Positions 23,657 to 31,339 of a stretch of 38,433 nt of DNA are shown here, one piece after another (the first letter of the stretch is position 1; each line of letters begins with the position of its first letter). This DNA is from Verrucomicrobiota bacterium. GTDB lineage: Bacteria > Verrucomicrobiota > Verrucomicrobiia > Chthoniobacterales > UBA10450. The DNA is taken from assembly GCA_003218135.1 (NCBI GenBank), contig QHNQ01000152.1:1-38433 (forward strand), written 5' to 3'. A model generated the notes under the pieces. The model searched no databases. It was not told the origin of the DNA and saw only the letters and a list, made by a program, of their open reading frames with translations. The translations under genes were made by a program, and so were the position numbers.

Positions 23657-24274
23657 TCAGACCCAACCAAGTGCCTGTTTGAACAGACGAAAATCGATTA
23701 GCTGACTTATCACCCCAATCCCTTTTCTAAAACTGTCCAGATCAGATCGCTCAAAGCCCAGCGGCTCATTGCCCACGAGAACGGGGCGACCGTCCTCGGA
23801 TGTAATGCTAGTCAACTGCACGCACGAAACAACACCGTGTAAGTGTTCGAGAATGTAAAATGGCACAACCATCATAGCGTAGGTGGTTTTGTGGGTGATC
23901 CGGTCGAGATTCGGACTATGTTCGGCATTTTTGAAGACTTGGTTCTCCACGACTGGCTGCTCGGTTGCTGCAACCATGCTCACAATCCCGCGAGTCAGTG
24001 GTTGCTTGAACCCAACAATCGTTTCGGCATCCGGCCCGCTATTGTACGCAACGATCAAGTGAGTCTTCGGATTATCTAGCAGCCAAATGCTACCCTCATC
24101 TGCTCCAACATGCTGAAACATGTCCTGAAGTATCTGCGATACGTGGGCCCCAGAAATGCTAAGAAAATTGGCTGGCGTAATGGCCCGCGAGAGCTCGGCT
24201 AAATAATCCTGGAGCAGCGGACGGCGCCTGGCGAGTTCAGGGTGCGGAAGAAAATTTGCTCTAACTGGCTGCAT
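23657..24274 (-). CDS. GAF domain protein
   Basis: The 205-residue protein has one GAF domain from about residue 35 to 195: a first helix ISGAHVSQILQDMFQHVGADEGSIWLLD, strands HLIVAYNSGP, the loop LTRGIVSMVAATEQPVVENQVF, strands YAMMVVPFYILEHLHGVVSCVQLTS, and the last helix LDSFRKGIGVISQLIDFRLF. GAF domains bind small ligands or mediate dimer contacts; no output domain such as a kinase or cyclase is attached, so it may act by protein contact. It lies between the L,D-transpeptidase fusion and the protease, with only 3 nt to the latter. The ligand cannot be inferred. Confidence 0.85.
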   Translation of the reverse strand: MQPVRANFLPHPELARRRPLLQDYLAELSRAITPANFLSISGAHVSQILQDMFQHVGADEGSIWLLDNPKTHLIVAYNSGPDAETIVGFKQPLTRGIVSMVAATEQPVVENQVFKNAEHSPNLDRITHKTTYAMMVVPFYILEHLHGVVSCVQLTSITSEDGRPVLVGNEPLGFERSDLDSFRKGIGVISQLIDFRLFKQALGWV

Positions 24275-24364
24275 TATCGTCGAGCAGCTGACCTCGTGAG
24301 TTCTTCCACAATTCGTTCATTAAGAAACCCGCGAAGAAAGCCGCTCGAAATCATACGGAATTTT

Positions 24365-25555
24365 TCATGCCTGTATAGTCACCGGCGTACCGACAGTAGC
24401 CGTTTGGAAAAGGAGCTTCGCAACTTGCTCCGGCAGCCGGACGCAGCCGTGTGACGCTGGGTATCCCGGGAGCTGACCAACGTGCAAGCCAAACGACATC
24501 CCGCTCAACCGAAGGAAATACTTCATCGGGCAGTGGTAGATGGTCGATACGTGATTCTTATCCTTCTCGCTAACAGTGTAACTGCCGGTGGGCGTTGCCC
24601 TCCCGTGGCGGCCAGAAGAAATCGGTGAGTCAATAGCCACATCGTTGTCGACCATCAGATAGACGCGTTGTTTGGAGATGCTGACTACGACACTGATATT
24701 TTGTGAAGTTGCTCTGTTAAGCACGTCCTCATTAATTTTGGCTGATTCTTGCTGTGCTGTCTGAACTTTTCGTTGTTTTGCAGCACTCAAATTCTGCAAA
24801 GTTGATTCCCGCTGTTTTGCGGCGCTCTGTTCTTGAGCGGGCCCGACGCTTTCAGTGCCAGCGCGCGCAACTGTCGCTGCAAAAGGCGCCGAACTGATGC
24901 CAAATAACACAATCGCGGCGGCCAACTCGCGCATGCCTCGCCCGGAAACTTCATCCTCGGCGGCAATGCCGATGATCCTGCAGGTTTGGAGCCGCTCATC
25001 GTCGATGCCGTACCGACCAAGCCCCGTCGTAGGACGGAGCCAAAAGCCAATGAGCGCGCCAGAAATCTCGTCGGCATTCTGCGACCAGCGAAAGATGGGA
25101 ATTATAGTGCTATCTTCCTGAGCAGCGAACGGCTCCGATACCTCAAACCGCCGCAAACGCGTTATCTCCTCGGCCAGAGCGTCGGCGATAGCGCCAGCTG
25201 AAGTAGGAAGATTGCCATGTAATTTTTGGCACAATTCTCGATCAATTCCATCGCTGTTCCACCAAACGAATTCAGATGATTCATCGATGCAAACCGTGCC
25301 TCCGTCGTCTGCTTGAGGACGCAAAAGCACCGATTCGAGTGTGACCTCCGACTCTCCCGTAAAAATTTCGAATTTCGAGGCGTCAGATTTCGCAAACCGG
25401 CACGCGAGCAAGGGTTTTGTCACCAGCTGATCAACACAGCCGAACAGATCCGGGGCGCGGCCGACCGGAACCTTCAGCGGCATGTCATCCTCACCTGGGA
25501 GCACATCTGCGGGGAGTAAGAACCGCAGTGTTTCTACGCCAAGACCCAATTTCAT
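24365..25555 (-). CDS. GAF-like domain fused through a membrane helix to an L,D-transpeptidase
   Basis: The C-terminal part (about 285-396) is a YkuD-type L,D-transpeptidase: SVVVSISKQRVYLMVDNDVAIDSPISSG, ATPTGSYTV, GLHVGQLPGYPASHGCVRLPEQ with the catalytic Cys371 and His358. Such enzymes cross-link or modify peptidoglycan in the periplasm. The first about 205 residues are not a signal peptide; their end (STIIPIFRWSQNADEISGAL then GIDDERLQTCRIIGIAAED) resembles the last strands and helix of a GAF domain, though weakly. A hydrophobic helix, MRELAAAIVLFGISSAPFAA (208-227), follows, then a Gln/Ser/Lys-rich coiled segment (about 240-280). An internal ATG at 24934 would make a normal secreted enzyme instead, so two products are possible. 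It starts 9 nt after the upstream small gene. Confidence 0.85.
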   Translation of the reverse strand: MKLGLGVETLRFLLPADVLPGEDDMPLKVPVGRAPDLFGCVDQLVTKPLLACRFAKSDASKFEIFTGESEVTLESVLLRPQADDGGTVCIDESSEFVWWNSDGIDRELCQKLHGNLPTSAGAIADALAEEITRLRRFEVSEPFAAQEDSTIIPIFRWSQNADEISGALIGFWLRPTTGLGRYGIDDERLQTCRIIGIAAEDEVSGRGMRELAAAIVLFGISSAPFAATVARAGTESVGPAQEQSAAKQRESTLQNLSAAKQRKVQTAQQESAKINEDVLNRATSQNISVVVSISKQRVYLMVDNDVAIDSPISSGRHGRATPTGSYTVSEKDKNHVSTIYHCPMKYFLRLSGMSFGLHVGQLPGYPASHGCVRLPEQVAKLLFQTATVGTPVTIQA

Positions 25556-25564
25556 TGCGATTGC

Positions 25565-25819
25565 CTATGCGATCGCCGGTCGCATGGGCCTGTGGCAGGC
25601 AAAACACACATAAAACGTGGCCGCTCGCGTTTCCTCAGTGTGATTAATTGCCCCGCACCAAGGACACTCGAACATGACTGAGTTCTCGGACGAGCGTCCG
25701 CGAACTTCCGGCTTAGCCGCACGCGGCGCGCGTGTTCCTTTAATCGCACCGGTCAGGTCCACGTCCCCCTCAGCCTTCTGGCCAGTAATTACTTCCACTG
25801 ATCTTTTTTTCGTACTCAT
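25565..25819 (-). CDS. Small double-CxxC peptide 1
   Basis: The 84-residue product has a hydrophilic N-terminal half (MSTKKRSVEVITGQKAEGDV and a basic/proline stretch) and a C-terminal zinc-ribbon-like module: CPWC (Cys52, Cys55), then EETRA, then Cys72 and Cys75 in YVCFACHRPM. The order C-x2-C-x6-7-EETRA-x4-5-Y-x-C-x2-C is shared with the 76-residue protein at 25958-26188, so the two are related. The last residues are RPMRPAIA, unlike the aromatic end of the other. It lies between the L,D-transpeptidase fusion and the other small gene, on the same strand. It may be a metal-binding regulator or a substrate of the neighbouring protease and exporter. I do not recognise a named family. Confidence 0.75.
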   Translation of the reverse strand: MSTKKRSVEVITGQKAEGDVDLTGAIKGTRAPRAAKPEVRGRSSENSVMFECPWCGAINHTEETRAATFYVCFACHRPMRPAIA

Positions 25820-25912
25820 ATTCGCTATCCGTTGAATCCCACTTCCTCCGCATCAACAGCCGTGGCCAACTTCATGTCATGTCAATGACCAGGCCCAGTA
25901 AACAACAAGCTG

Positions 25913-25938
25913 GGCGGCGCCGATTTTACGGCGCCGCC
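25913..25938 (-). terminator. Strong GC hairpin between the two small double-CxxC genes
   Basis: Perfect 10-bp arms GGCGGCGCCG and CGGCGCCGCC enclose a 6-nt AT loop. In the direction of transcription (minus strand) it is followed by a T-rich CTTGTTGTTT, so it may be a partial terminator or a 3'-end stabiliser. Its location after the first small gene suggests that the upstream peptide is made in excess over the downstream genes. Confidence 0.6.
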
Positions 25939-25957
25939 TGCCTGCTGCAGCTGAGCA

Positions 25958-26188
25958 TTAGAAGTAATAATTGCCACCGCAGTTCCCGCATGTGTACCAT
26001 TGATAGGCTCTCGTTTCTTCGACGATATAACGAAGAAACCCACAATGTGGGCAAACGACGTACCGCCCTCGCCGATAGCGGCCTTCGACTTCGCTTTCCT
26101 TCGGTGGCCCACCGGCGTCTTTTCCTCCCTCGCCCTCTTTTTTTCCTTTTTCTGCGACGATCGCTTCGATCGTTTTTGTTTCTGCCAT
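25958..26188 (-). CDS. Small double-CxxC peptide 2
   Basis: From the ATG at 26188 the product has 76 residues. The N-terminal half, MAETKTIEAIVAEKGKKEGE followed by GGKDAGGPPKESE, is highly charged and contains two GG pairs. The C-terminal half contains CPHC (Cys46, Cys49), EETRA (58-62), and Cys67/Cys70 in YTCGNCGGNYYF, with aromatic residues at the very end. The match of CPxCG, EETRA and YxCxxC to the neighbouring 84-residue protein shows common descent. A ribosome site AAAGGA lies 6 nt upstream of this ATG, better than for most genes here; an upstream in-frame start at 26245 overlaps a hairpin. Function unknown; zinc binding is likely from the Cys pairs. Confidence 0.75.
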   Translation of the reverse strand: MAETKTIEAIVAEKGKKEGEGGKDAGGPPKESEVEGRYRRGRYVVCPHCGFLRYIVEETRAYQWYTCGNCGGNYYF

Positions 26189-26194
26189 ATGCTG

Positions 26195-26200
26195 TCCTTT
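26195..26200 (-). promoter_or_regulatory. Shine-Dalgarno site fixing the start of small peptide 2
   Basis: On the minus strand AAAGGA is followed by 6 nt and the ATG at 26188. Most genes in this window lack a clear ribosome site, so this strong site suggests high translation of the small peptide and decides against the upstream start at 26245. Confidence 0.65.
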
Positions 26201-26221
26201 CTCTTTTTTGCTCTTTGTTGC

Positions 26222-26245
26222 TTGCCCGGCTAATGCACCGGGCAA
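26222..26245 (-). promoter_or_regulatory. Hairpin in the leader of small peptide 2
   Basis: TTGCCCGG and CCGGGCAA form a perfect 8-bp stem with an 8-nt loop, between the ABC exporter stop and the small peptide 2 start. It has no T-run directly after it in the direction of transcription (GCAACAAAG follows), so it may be a processing or stability element rather than a terminator. Confidence 0.45.
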
Positions 26246-26323
26246 AATTGATTAATTGTTCATAATTGCCTTCGTTTTATCAGAGATACGATTTTAGTGC
26301 CCGTACTTGCAATCTTTCTTTGA

Positions 26324-28306
26324 TCAGACCCGTGCAATGTAGGTTGCAATTTCTTTGGTCTTCGGGCCCATTGCGGCCACATAAAGTTGATAAAGCAAAC
26401 CATCGCGGGAGAGCAGTTCTTTCGCAGTCCCCTGCTCGACAACCCTGCCTTCATCGAGAACGACGAAGTAATCACAAAACTGGAGCAGCCAGTTAACGTC
26501 ATGGTCGACGACCATGACGGTCTTGCCGCGTGTGCCTTCACGGAGCATTTTGCGAATCTCGAATTTTTCCTCGTTATCCATGCCGACGGTTGGTTCGTCC
26601 AGAAACAGCAAAGCAGGGTCCCGCAGCAAACAGCGCGTAAGCGCCAATAGTTTGCGCTCACCGCCAGATAGCGTTTTACCGGCGGCCAAATTCGCGTCTA
26701 AAATTGAGCCCGTCTCCGACGGTGGAAGCTTTTGGCTGAGAATTCTCCAAACTCCCGTGCGTTCGCAGATGGCCTGAAGTTCCTCGTCGGTCGCATCCGG
26801 CTTTGCCATCCGCAGATTTTCTCGCACGGTGTCAAAAAAGAATGCCGGAAATTGCGACATCATTGCAATGCGCCGCCTTAGCGTATCGGGGGTGTAATCA
26901 GTTGTGGGCCGTCCGCCGACTATGATTTGGCCTCGCTGGGGATCATAAAATCGGAGCGCCAACTTGAAAAAGGTCGTCTTGCCCTGTCCCATCTTCGCTA
27001 CGAAGCCAGTCGTTTTTTCTGGCGGGACAGTGAAAGAGAGCTGATCAAAAATCTGCGAGGAGCCTGGCTCATAGGAGAAGACAACATTTCGCGCCTCGAT
27101 CGTGGGCGCTGCCACTTGCGTTTCCATTGTGCCGGGCTGCTCTTCCGTTTTGCTGCGGGATTCCAGAATGTTGATTACCCGCTCGATGTTTGGCCAGGAG
27201 CTTGAAGCCATTACGAGATAGCCAGAGAGCGCCTGAATGGGCGACATCAACATCGGTGCGAGCAGAAGGACTGCTACCACGTCGCCTGGGCGCGCGTTCC
27301 CGCCCGGCTTAAGGACGAGCCACACTGCGAATCCTAACAATGCAATCTCGATCAACAGCGTAGGCAATCGATTCAGCAGGTTAACAGTCTCAATCGTGAT
27401 TGTTTGTCGCAAACGCGCCTTGAGGGACTGGTCCAAACTCGCATTATGCTTCTCGCTAAAAATGCGTTCTGCTTCCATTGCCTGGATTTCTTCTGGGGAC
27501 TGCGTGGCGCCTGTGACAAGGCTCGACAAGGACAGCATGTAGGTCTGTACAGCCTTTGACGCGGTGCGAATACTGTCGCCGATCTTGCTGATGAGATAAG
27601 GCGAGAACAGCGCCAAACCCACGATCATCGGCGGGATTGCCCACGAGGGAAGCTCGACCCCGAAGATAGCGAGAGGTTCTTTGTGCAGTTGGACAAAATT
27701 GTAACTCACCAGGCACGTCGTTCCGGCGAGGACAACAAATTGCAGTATTGGATCGACAATAATCTGCCGAAGAGTCATCTCCGTCTCGATTGTCATTTGG
27801 TTGATAATTGCGTTTAGTTGGCCGGGATCGTAGTCGTGAAAAAACTCGGGCGATTGTCTGAGAACGCGATCGAACAGATTCGTGCGCAAGCGGTTCGAGA
27901 GTAGTGCGTCCATTTTCGTCGTCACCCATCTCAAGGGAATGGAAAAGCCAACACCGCAAATCGCGAGGAAAACCCAGCCAAGATAAGTCCCGACGAGGCG
28001 ATCAGAGCTGCTAGTACTAACTTGGTTGGTGAGGTAGCCGAAAAGTTGGATTATACCGCGATCAATTGCTTCGTGGGTCAAAGAGAGGATCGCATATAAC
28101 AATACCAAGCCGCGGCAGACACCGATAAGCTTCCAGCCGAAACTCAAAAGGGTTTTCCATTTTAGAGAAGAGATAGGTTCGACAGGTTGTCGATACATCT
28201 TGGCCGCAGGTGATCCGCTGGGGACCGGGCCGCCTGGGAACTGAGAAAGCGTGGGCCGCGAAGCGATCTTTGTCGCAGCCGGAGACGGCAGATGCCGACT
28301 GTTCAT
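26324..28306 (-). CDS. ABC exporter, fused membrane and ATPase domains
   Basis: This 660-residue half-transporter has a type I exporter membrane domain (about 55-375) with several helices, among them GLVLLYAILSLTHEA, GWVFLAICGVGFSI and ILQFVVLAGTTCLVS, and an ATPase domain (about 400-640). Walker A reads AKMGQGKTT (Lys443), with Ala where the first Gly is usual. The signature is LSGGE (546-550) rather than LSGGQ. Walker B is LLFLDEP, the D-loop VGMD and the switch His is in VVDHD (602). There is no peptidase C39 domain. The start at 28306 is the longest; an ATG at 28198 (MYRQPVEPISSL) is more compact and leaves a clearer divergent promoter region. It is the first gene of the minus-strand run that includes two small CxxC peptides and a protease, so peptide export is an attractive but unproven role. 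Confidence 0.9.
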   Translation of the reverse strand: MNSRHLPSPAATKIASRPTLSQFPGGPVPSGSPAAKMYRQPVEPISSLKWKTLLSFGWKLIGVCRGLVLLYAILSLTHEAIDRGIIQLFGYLTNQVSTSSSDRLVGTYLGWVFLAICGVGFSIPLRWVTTKMDALLSNRLRTNLFDRVLRQSPEFFHDYDPGQLNAIINQMTIETEMTLRQIIVDPILQFVVLAGTTCLVSYNFVQLHKEPLAIFGVELPSWAIPPMIVGLALFSPYLISKIGDSIRTASKAVQTYMLSLSSLVTGATQSPEEIQAMEAERIFSEKHNASLDQSLKARLRQTITIETVNLLNRLPTLLIEIALLGFAVWLVLKPGGNARPGDVVAVLLLAPMLMSPIQALSGYLVMASSSWPNIERVINILESRSKTEEQPGTMETQVAAPTIEARNVVFSYEPGSSQIFDQLSFTVPPEKTTGFVAKMGQGKTTFFKLALRFYDPQRGQIIVGGRPTTDYTPDTLRRRIAMMSQFPAFFFDTVRENLRMAKPDATDEELQAICERTGVWRILSQKLPPSETGSILDANLAAGKTLSGGERKLLALTRCLLRDPALLFLDEPTVGMDNEEKFEIRKMLREGTRGKTVMVVDHDVNWLLQFCDYFVVLDEGRVVEQGTAKELLSRDGLLYQLYVAAMGPKTKEIATYIARV

Positions 28307-28370
28307 ATTTTATTGTGGCAGAGCGCTGTGCCCGTTTTCCCTTCAGCACCAGAGGCGGCGATGTTGGGTT

Positions 28371-28385
28371 TTTGCCATTGGCAAA
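28371..28385. promoter_or_regulatory. 15-bp palindrome in the divergent exporter/methyltransferase spacer
   Basis: TTTGCCA and TGGCAAA are perfect 7-bp arms around a single T. It lies between the starts of two divergent genes, followed by AT-rich sequence (CTTAATTTTATTC), which is the expected position of an operator. No regulator gene is next to it. Confidence 0.4.
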
Positions 28386-28494
28386 TCAAGACTTAATTTT
28401 ATTCAGTCGCCGCGCGTCATTTTCCACTGCAATAAACGCCACGTTGTCGAGACACGACAGTTTGCCTCATCGTACCGCGCCAGTAGAATCGGCC

Positions 28495-29178
28495 GTGGTT
28501 ACTCAGCCGAATTCAGCTCTGAGCGCCTCAGCTCACGTGAATCAGGTGCTCGAGTTGCTGCGCAAACTGATGGAGTACCGCAGCTCGGACGTACGCCTTC
28601 GATTAGAAAAAGTCGGGCAGGCCGCCTCCATGTTGCACATGGATGTTCTGCTTCTCATCTATCACTTCGCCAGGTTCAGCCCGGGAAATGTCTTGGAGAT
28701 TGGTCCTTATGTCGGAGGATCGACGATTGCCGCAGCGTATGGCGCGCGCGAATCCAGTGTGCCGAAAAAAATTGTTAGTATCGAGGCGGGAGGAAAATTG
28801 AAACATTTCCGTCTCTCAAGCAGCCACATCATCAAAGATTTGAAGAAGAACCTCGCTCGTTTTGGAGTTGCGGAAGATGTTACGCTGATCAATGGGCGCT
28901 CCTTCGACGAAGCAACCATACCAGAAGTTCGTCAGGCCATGGATGGTGGCGAAGTAGGGCTCTTTATTTTCGATGCGGACAACAATGTGCGACGCGACCT
29001 GGATTGCTACGGCGATTTACTCGCCGACCGTTGCTGGGTCATAATAGATGATTACCTCGGCCCGGCGAAAGCAGCACCGATTCGGGCACAGGTCGATGCA
29101 CTGGTATCGGAGGGTCGACTTCTCCCATTTGGGTATTACGGATGGGGTACTTGGGTCGGCCAGTGGCAGCGCGCATAG
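28495..29178 (+). CDS. Class I SAM-dependent methyltransferase
   Basis: The core has motif I, VLEIGPYVGGSTIAAAYGA, then VSIEAGG, an acidic strand VGLFIFDADNNV, and CWVIIDDYLGPAKAAP. This is the pattern of Methyltransf_24/O-methyltransferase-like enzymes that often act on small molecules or glycans. No ATG precedes the fold closely: a GTG at 28495 gives about 227 residues and is preferred, because the longer frame from the ATG at 28210 runs antisense to the exporter and is not protein-like. It is divergent from the exporter gene and may belong to the same cassette, but it could also be independent. The substrate is unknown. Confidence 0.8.
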   Translation: MVTQPNSALSASAHVNQVLELLRKLMEYRSSDVRLRLEKVGQAASMLHMDVLLLIYHFARFSPGNVLEIGPYVGGSTIAAAYGARESSVPKKIVSIEAGGKLKHFRLSSSHIIKDLKKNLARFGVAEDVTLINGRSFDEATIPEVRQAMDGGEVGLFIFDADNNVRRDLDCYGDLLADRCWVIIDDYLGPAKAAPIRAQVDALVSEGRLLPFGYYGWGTWVGQWQRA

Positions 29179-29425
29179 TTTTGCCGCAGAGCGCTCCATC
29201 GAAAAGAATCCGATGATGGCATCCACTATTGTCGCCCAGCCGAAAGTAATTTGTGCTGTTGTGGATGAAATCCGTTGACAACGAGGCGCTTCACTCGCAG
29301 GATCAACACTCGTTTTTACCATGCTTGCCCCGCAACTTGTCCCGTCCGCCCTTACAAACAGCGTGCCGGTCATTCTTCAATTCCCGATCCCGCACACGCG
29401 GGACTCGGTCCGATCCTTGCGCCAT

Positions 29426-29638
29426 ATGACGACACAACTTCTTAACGAAGCAGCCCAGGTGATCCCCAATCAGCAACTTCTGATTAATGTTGTTTCCAAA
29501 CGTGTCCGTCAGCTTGGATTGGGACATCGACCGTTGGTAGAGACGACACCCCGGATGTCATTGACGGACATTGCGCTGAAAGAAATCATCGCTGGCAAGC
29601 TGGACTACGAGGCGTTAGAGGGTTCGGACGGCGCTTAG
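29426..29638 (+). CDS. rpoZ: RNA polymerase omega subunit
   Basis: The 70-residue protein starts MTTQLLNEAAQVIPNQQLLI and contains NVVSKRVRQLGLGHRPLVE, the conserved omega core (usually VxxRARQLxxG). The C-terminal helices MSLTDIALKEIIAGKLDYE resemble the ALxEIxxGKI motif of RpoZ. Omega helps to assemble the beta-prime subunit of RNA polymerase. The ATG at 29426 is chosen because the region upstream of it in the open frame is not conserved-looking. It lies just upstream of smpB, and the pair is probably co-transcribed. The call rests on motif similarity and is fairly strong for such a short protein. Confidence 0.8.
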   Translation: MTTQLLNEAAQVIPNQQLLINVVSKRVRQLGLGHRPLVETTPRMSLTDIALKEIIAGKLDYEALEGSDGA

Positions 29639-29694
29639 TCGCTGACACAGGCTCAGCGCGTCCGCTCGTTTGTCGCGAGCTCGGCGTACGCAAA

Positions 29695-30156
29695 ATGGCG
29701 AGCGAATCGATCACCAATCGCAAAGTGCTCCGTGACTATCGCATTCTCGAGCGGTACGAAGCGGGCATCGAATTGAAAGGTAGCGAAGTCAAATCGATTC
29801 GCGCGGGCAAGGCAAACATCAGTGATGCGTTCGCGCGGATCGAAAATGGCGAAGCTTTTCTTTACAACGCCGATATCCAGCCATACGAACGTGCCAGCCA
29901 CGAAATTCCGGCGGCGAAGCGCGTCCGCAAATTGTTATTGCATCGTCAGGAGATCGATAAGCTCTACGGCGAAACGCAGGTGAAAGGCCGCGCGCTCGTC
30001 GTTCTCAAGCTCTACTGGAAAAATGGAAAGCTAAAGGCTGAGCTCGGCGTGGGGCAGGGGAAGGTCGCGCATGATAAACGGGCCGACTTGAAGAAACGCG
30101 CAGTGGATCGCGAGACGGCGCGCGAAGTCGCGCGGTTCAACCGCAGACACGCTTGA
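29695..30156 (+). CDS. smpB: SsrA-binding protein SmpB
   Basis: SmpB binds tmRNA and brings it to stalled ribosomes for trans-translation. The 153-residue length is normal. The sequence shows NRKVLRDYRILERYEAGIEL, then GSEVKSIRAGKANISDAFAR, LYNADIQPYERA, the RKLLLHRQEIDKL helix and the basic tail KRADLKKRAVDRETAREVAR that enters the decoding site. No tmRNA gene is visible in this window. It lies between rpoZ and an SDR gene on the same strand. Confidence 0.97.
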   Translation: MASESITNRKVLRDYRILERYEAGIELKGSEVKSIRAGKANISDAFARIENGEAFLYNADIQPYERASHEIPAAKRVRKLLLHRQEIDKLYGETQVKGRALVVLKLYWKNGKLKAELGVGQGKVAHDKRADLKKRAVDRETAREVARFNRRHA

Positions 30157-30217
30157 GCGTCTCGTTATTCACGGCCGTTTGCTGCGAAGGTTTCGTATCT
30201 CATTGTAAACCGTTGAA

Positions 30218-31243
30218 ATGAATCTTCGCGTTCTGTTAGCCACAGGCGCCATTCTGCTAGCCGTCTGGTTAATCGTTCGTTTCATCCGCACCGTAAGTTA
30301 TCCACTACGCGAAAAAGTCGTCCTCATCACCGGCGGATCGCGCGGACTGGGACTGGTGCTTGCGCGACACATTTGCGCGCGAGGTGGGAATGTTGCCCTC
30401 ATTGCACGCGATGCTGAGGAACTGGCGCGTGCAAAGACCGACCTCGCTATGCGGCCCAACACAGTAATGACAATTCAATGCGATTTGCTCGATAGCGAAC
30501 AAATTCAGGCGGCTGTTCGCCGAGTGATCGATCGGTTCGGCAAAATCGATATCTTGATCAACAACGCCGGCATCATCGAAGTCGGTCCACTCGAGCATTT
30601 GATGCGCGAGGATTTCGAGCGCGCTATACGGCTGCATTTTTGGGCGCCTTTCGAATTAATCTCGCAAATCGTTCCCGAGATGCGCATCTGGGGCGGAGGC
30701 CGCATCCTCAATATTTCTTCCATTGGTGGCAAAGTTGCCGTGCCGCACATGGCGTCCTACAGCGCAAGTAAATTTGCGTTGACCGGTTTTTCCGATGCGA
30801 TTCGCGCCGAACTGGCGCGTGACAACATCCATGTGACAACGGTCGCGCCAGGACTAATGCGTACCGGTTCTCATGTGAATGCGAAATTCAAAGGCAGGCA
30901 TGATGACGAGTTTGCCTGGTTCGCTGCTTCCGCAGGTGCGCCGCTCATTTCGATGAACGCCGATCGCGCCGCGAGGAAAATTCTCGCTGCCTGCCGTCGC
31001 GGGCAACCATCGCTTACGCTCACCTTTGCTGCGCGCAAGATTGTTTTGGGCAATGCTCTTTTTCCAAATCTGACCGGCTACCTGATGAAATTTGTAAATC
31101 GGCTTCTTCCCGGAACTGGGGGTGAGCAAGGCAATGAATCGCGCGCCGGGTCGGAGGTCCCTCGGCGAACACCGGGATGGATGACAAAGCTTGCCGATCG
31201 TGCGACTCAGAAGAACAACGAAGAAAGAAGCCACGCGCCATAA
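30218..31243 (+). CDS. Membrane-anchored short-chain dehydrogenase/reductase
   Basis: A single N-terminal membrane helix (VLLATGAILLAVWLIVRFI, 5-23) precedes a classical SDR domain. The cofactor loop is TGGSRGLG (38-45), followed by the NNAG motif (115-118), the catalytic Ser168 in NISSIGGK, and Tyr181/Lys185 in YSASKFAL. IRFIRTVSYPLREKVVLITG is typical of SDRs that act at membranes on lipids or polyketide-like substrates. The NAD(P) specificity and substrate are not clear; an Arg after the glycine loop could favour NADP. The C-terminal tail (about 310-341) is charged and low-complexity. It lies downstream of smpB and is followed by thpR. Confidence 0.9.
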   Translation: MNLRVLLATGAILLAVWLIVRFIRTVSYPLREKVVLITGGSRGLGLVLARHICARGGNVALIARDAEELARAKTDLAMRPNTVMTIQCDLLDSEQIQAAVRRVIDRFGKIDILINNAGIIEVGPLEHLMREDFERAIRLHFWAPFELISQIVPEMRIWGGGRILNISSIGGKVAVPHMASYSASKFALTGFSDAIRAELARDNIHVTTVAPGLMRTGSHVNAKFKGRHDDEFAWFAASAGAPLISMNADRAARKILAACRRGQPSLTLTFAARKIVLGNALFPNLTGYLMKFVNRLLPGTGGEQGNESRAGSEVPRRTPGWMTKLADRATQKNNEERSHAP

Positions 31244-31339
31244 CGGCAGCCGCCCCCTCGGGCTCAATTGGACGTTGGACGTTCGATGCCTGCCACGCCG
31301 TAGCATTGCGAAGGCGGGTTGAGCGTTGGACTGACCGAT

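Noticed and set aside
25895-25960. Possible third small peptide between the two CxxC genes
   Set aside because: The spacer is filled by a perfect hairpin and has no start with a ribosome site or Cys motif.
29275-29303. TTGACA as a promoter for rpoZ-smpB
   Set aside because: The -10 position reads CAGGAT, a poor match, and the start lies more than 120 nt downstream; too weak to list as a feature.
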